Source of the DNA: an uncultured Lachnospiraceae bacterium
Lineage (GTDB): Bacteria; Bacillota_A; Clostridia; TANB77; CAG-508
Length of the DNA stretch: 7,415 nt
Reading direction: 5' to 3'
NCBI GenBank assembly: GCA_947165105.1
Contig: CAMUZC010000078.1
Coordinates: forward strand, 1-7,415
Shown piece after piece: positions 6,235 to 7,415 of the stretch (its first letter is position 1; every line of letters starts with the position of its first letter). A program made the translations under genes and the position numbers. A model generated the notes under the pieces. That model did no database searches, was not told where the DNA came from, and saw only the letters and a list, made by a program, of their open reading frames with translations.

Positions 6235-7415
6235 ATGACAAAACGAATAGTAAAAATATCTTTAATAACCATATTTTTAATCATTTGTATGGCATGTTTC
6301 AGATTCTCGTATGCTGCGGCTTGGGATGACATTTTTTCAGGACTTGCAGAAGGCATAGTAGGGCTTTTAGCACTTGGAATTCAACAACTTGCAGTACTTT
6401 TATTTGGAGCAATTAATCTGCTAACAGGAGCAATTACTGGAGCAGCAACTGATGGTAGTGGTACAGTAGCAACTATGGGAGATGTAGTATTTAACAGATG
6501 TGCATTAACATCAGCAAATTTCTTTAATGAAGTTTGGGTTGGAAATATTCAATATGGTACTGTAATGACAGGTTTAGTTGAAAATATTAGTAAATATTAT
6601 GTAATTGTACGAAATCTTTCAATTGCAATGCTACTAGGAATTTTGTTATATGTTGGAATACGTATGGCAATATCTACAGTAGCATCAGATGAAGCAAAAT
6701 ACAAAAAAATGCTTTTTGACTGGGCCATAAGTTTAGTATTGGTATTTGTTTTACATTTTATTATTATAATTACATTTTATATAAATAATCAATTAGTTGA
6801 TATATTAGCTCAATTTGATCCACACAGTAGTTGGGATATGACAGAGTTATTAGGGCAGGCAATGGTTCCTGGCGCAGGAATTGACGAATTAATAGTTTAT
6901 GGTGCGTTTTCTATAGCAAATCTTGCTTTTGTACTTACATATATAAGACGTACAATAGTTTTAGGATTTTTAATAGTAATTTCACCACTAATTACTATAA
7001 CATATGCAATTGATAAAATGGGTGATGGAAAGTCACAAGCTTTGAATACATGGCTTAGAGAATTCGTATTTACTGTAATTATTCAACCATTTCACTGTAT
7101 TATTTATATAGTATTTTATGGCTCAACGGTAAATGCTGTTCAAGGTTTTGGATTAAATACAGAACGTGATTTAGGATTAATGATTTTTGCTGCAGCAAGT
7201 GCATTCTTTATGCTAAAAGCTGAAGGAATTGTTAAGAAAATATTTGGAATTCAACCAAGTGGAATTGGTGATGCTATAGGAACAGGTGCTATGGCATTAA
7301 CAGCAGCAACAGGTATATTTGGAAAAAATAAAGGTAAAAAAATAGACCAAAGCAAAGGTAAAATGCCTAAAATGAAAAATAACATTGATAAAAAAGATGA
7401 AAAAAATGGAGATAA
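6235..7415 (+). CDS. VirB6/TrbL-like polytopic membrane protein, 5' part (runs off the window)
   Basis: The frame is open from ATG 6235 to the window edge (393 codons, no stop). Residues 1-28 are a signal peptide (M-T-K-R start, hydrophobic core, likely cut after S-Y-A or S-Y-A-A). Hydrophobic segments follow at about 37-70, 123-146, 164-183, 219-236, 241-258, 277-296 and about 310-325. From 123 to 174 it aligns without gaps to residues 600-651 of the preceding protein (R-N-x-S-I-A, V-G-I-R, K-K-x-L-x-x-W, H). It also carries Y257-x-I-D260-K-x-G-D ... Q284-x-x-H287-x-I-I-Y291 and a K-I-F-G-I block, as in both other paralogues. The visible C-terminal part from about 345 is Gly/Lys/Asp-rich and probably begins a cytoplasmic tail. 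It is inferred to be a channel or scaffold subunit of a type IV secretion-like machine in the inner membrane; unlike its neighbour it has no wall-hydrolase domain. The start is supported by the AGGTGG site and the one-base gap to the upstream stop. Confidence 0.88.
   Translation, partial: MTKRIVKISLITIFLIICMACFRFSYAAAWDDIFSGLAEGIVGLLALGIQQLAVLLFGAINLLTGAITGAATDGSGTVATMGDVVFNRCALTSANFFNEVWVGNIQYGTVMTGLVENISKYYVIVRNLSIAMLLGILLYVGIRMAISTVASDEAKYKKMLFDWAISLVLVFVLHFIIIITFYINNQLVDILAQFDPHSSWDMTELLGQAMVPGAGIDELIVYGAFSIANLAFVLTYIRRTIVLGFLIVISPLITITYAIDKMGDGKSQALNTWLREFVFTVIIQPFHCIIYIVFYGSTVNAVQGFGLNTERDLGLMIFAAASAFFMLKAEGIVKKIFGIQPSGIGDAIGTGAMALTAATGIFGKNKGKKIDQSKGKMPKMKNNIDKKDEKNGD

Noticed and set aside
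6235..6320. Lipoprotein signal (C-M-A-C) at the start of the last gene.
   Set aside because: The residues before the cysteine do not fit the lipobox (Cys at -3, Met at -2), and a good signal peptidase I site (S-Y-A-A) follows.

Overview
The window is AT-rich, uses the standard code (no in-frame TGA read as Trp) and strongly prefers AGA for arginine. Its Shine-Dalgarno sites are GGAGG-like. Together these suggest a low-GC Bacillota (Firmicutes) genome, probably an uncultured clostridial or related gut lineage; this is inference from composition and protein style. All genes lie on the + strand and are tightly packed like one operon. There are no RNA genes, insertion sequences or CRISPR arrays, and no gene-free stretch over 300 bases.

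Layout: (1) 1-387 is the 3' end of a polytopic membrane protein cut by the window edge. (2) 388-466 is a short spacer with a strong inverted repeat that overlaps a perfect DnaA-box 9-mer. (3) 467-2030 encodes one single-pass membrane protein with an internally repeated extracytoplasmic domain, apparently broken into two frames (467-1573 and about 1536/1578-2030) by a single-base indel. (4) 2070-6233 encodes a 1387-residue secreted and membrane-spanning protein: signal peptide, intact M23 (LytM-type) peptidoglycan peptidase domain, a probable catalytically dead NlpC/P60-like domain, a VirB6/TrbL-like polytopic body, and a 560-residue charged, coiled-coil-rich cytoplasmic tail. (5) 6235 to the window end is another VirB6/TrbL-like protein with a signal peptide, running off the 3' edge.

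Genes 1, 4 and 5 are paralogues. Their channel-like modules share a Y-x-I-D-[KR] ... Q-x-x-H-x-[IL]-[IV]-Y signature with identical residue spacing, and genes 4 and 5 also align without gaps over an upstream pair of membrane helices. The simplest reading is the inner-membrane core of a type IV secretion-like or conjugation-like machine in a single-membrane bacterium: several VirB6-type subunits, one carrying its own cell-wall hydrolase (the VirB1-type job) outside and a large coiled-coil tail inside. No ATPase (VirB4/VirD4), relaxase or integrase lies in the window, so whether this is a conjugative element or a resident secretion system cannot be decided here.

The points most worth following are the M23 + NlpC-like + VirB6 + coiled-coil fusion, the tandem VirB6 paralogue array, the frameshifted repeat protein between them, and the hairpin/DnaA-box spacer.
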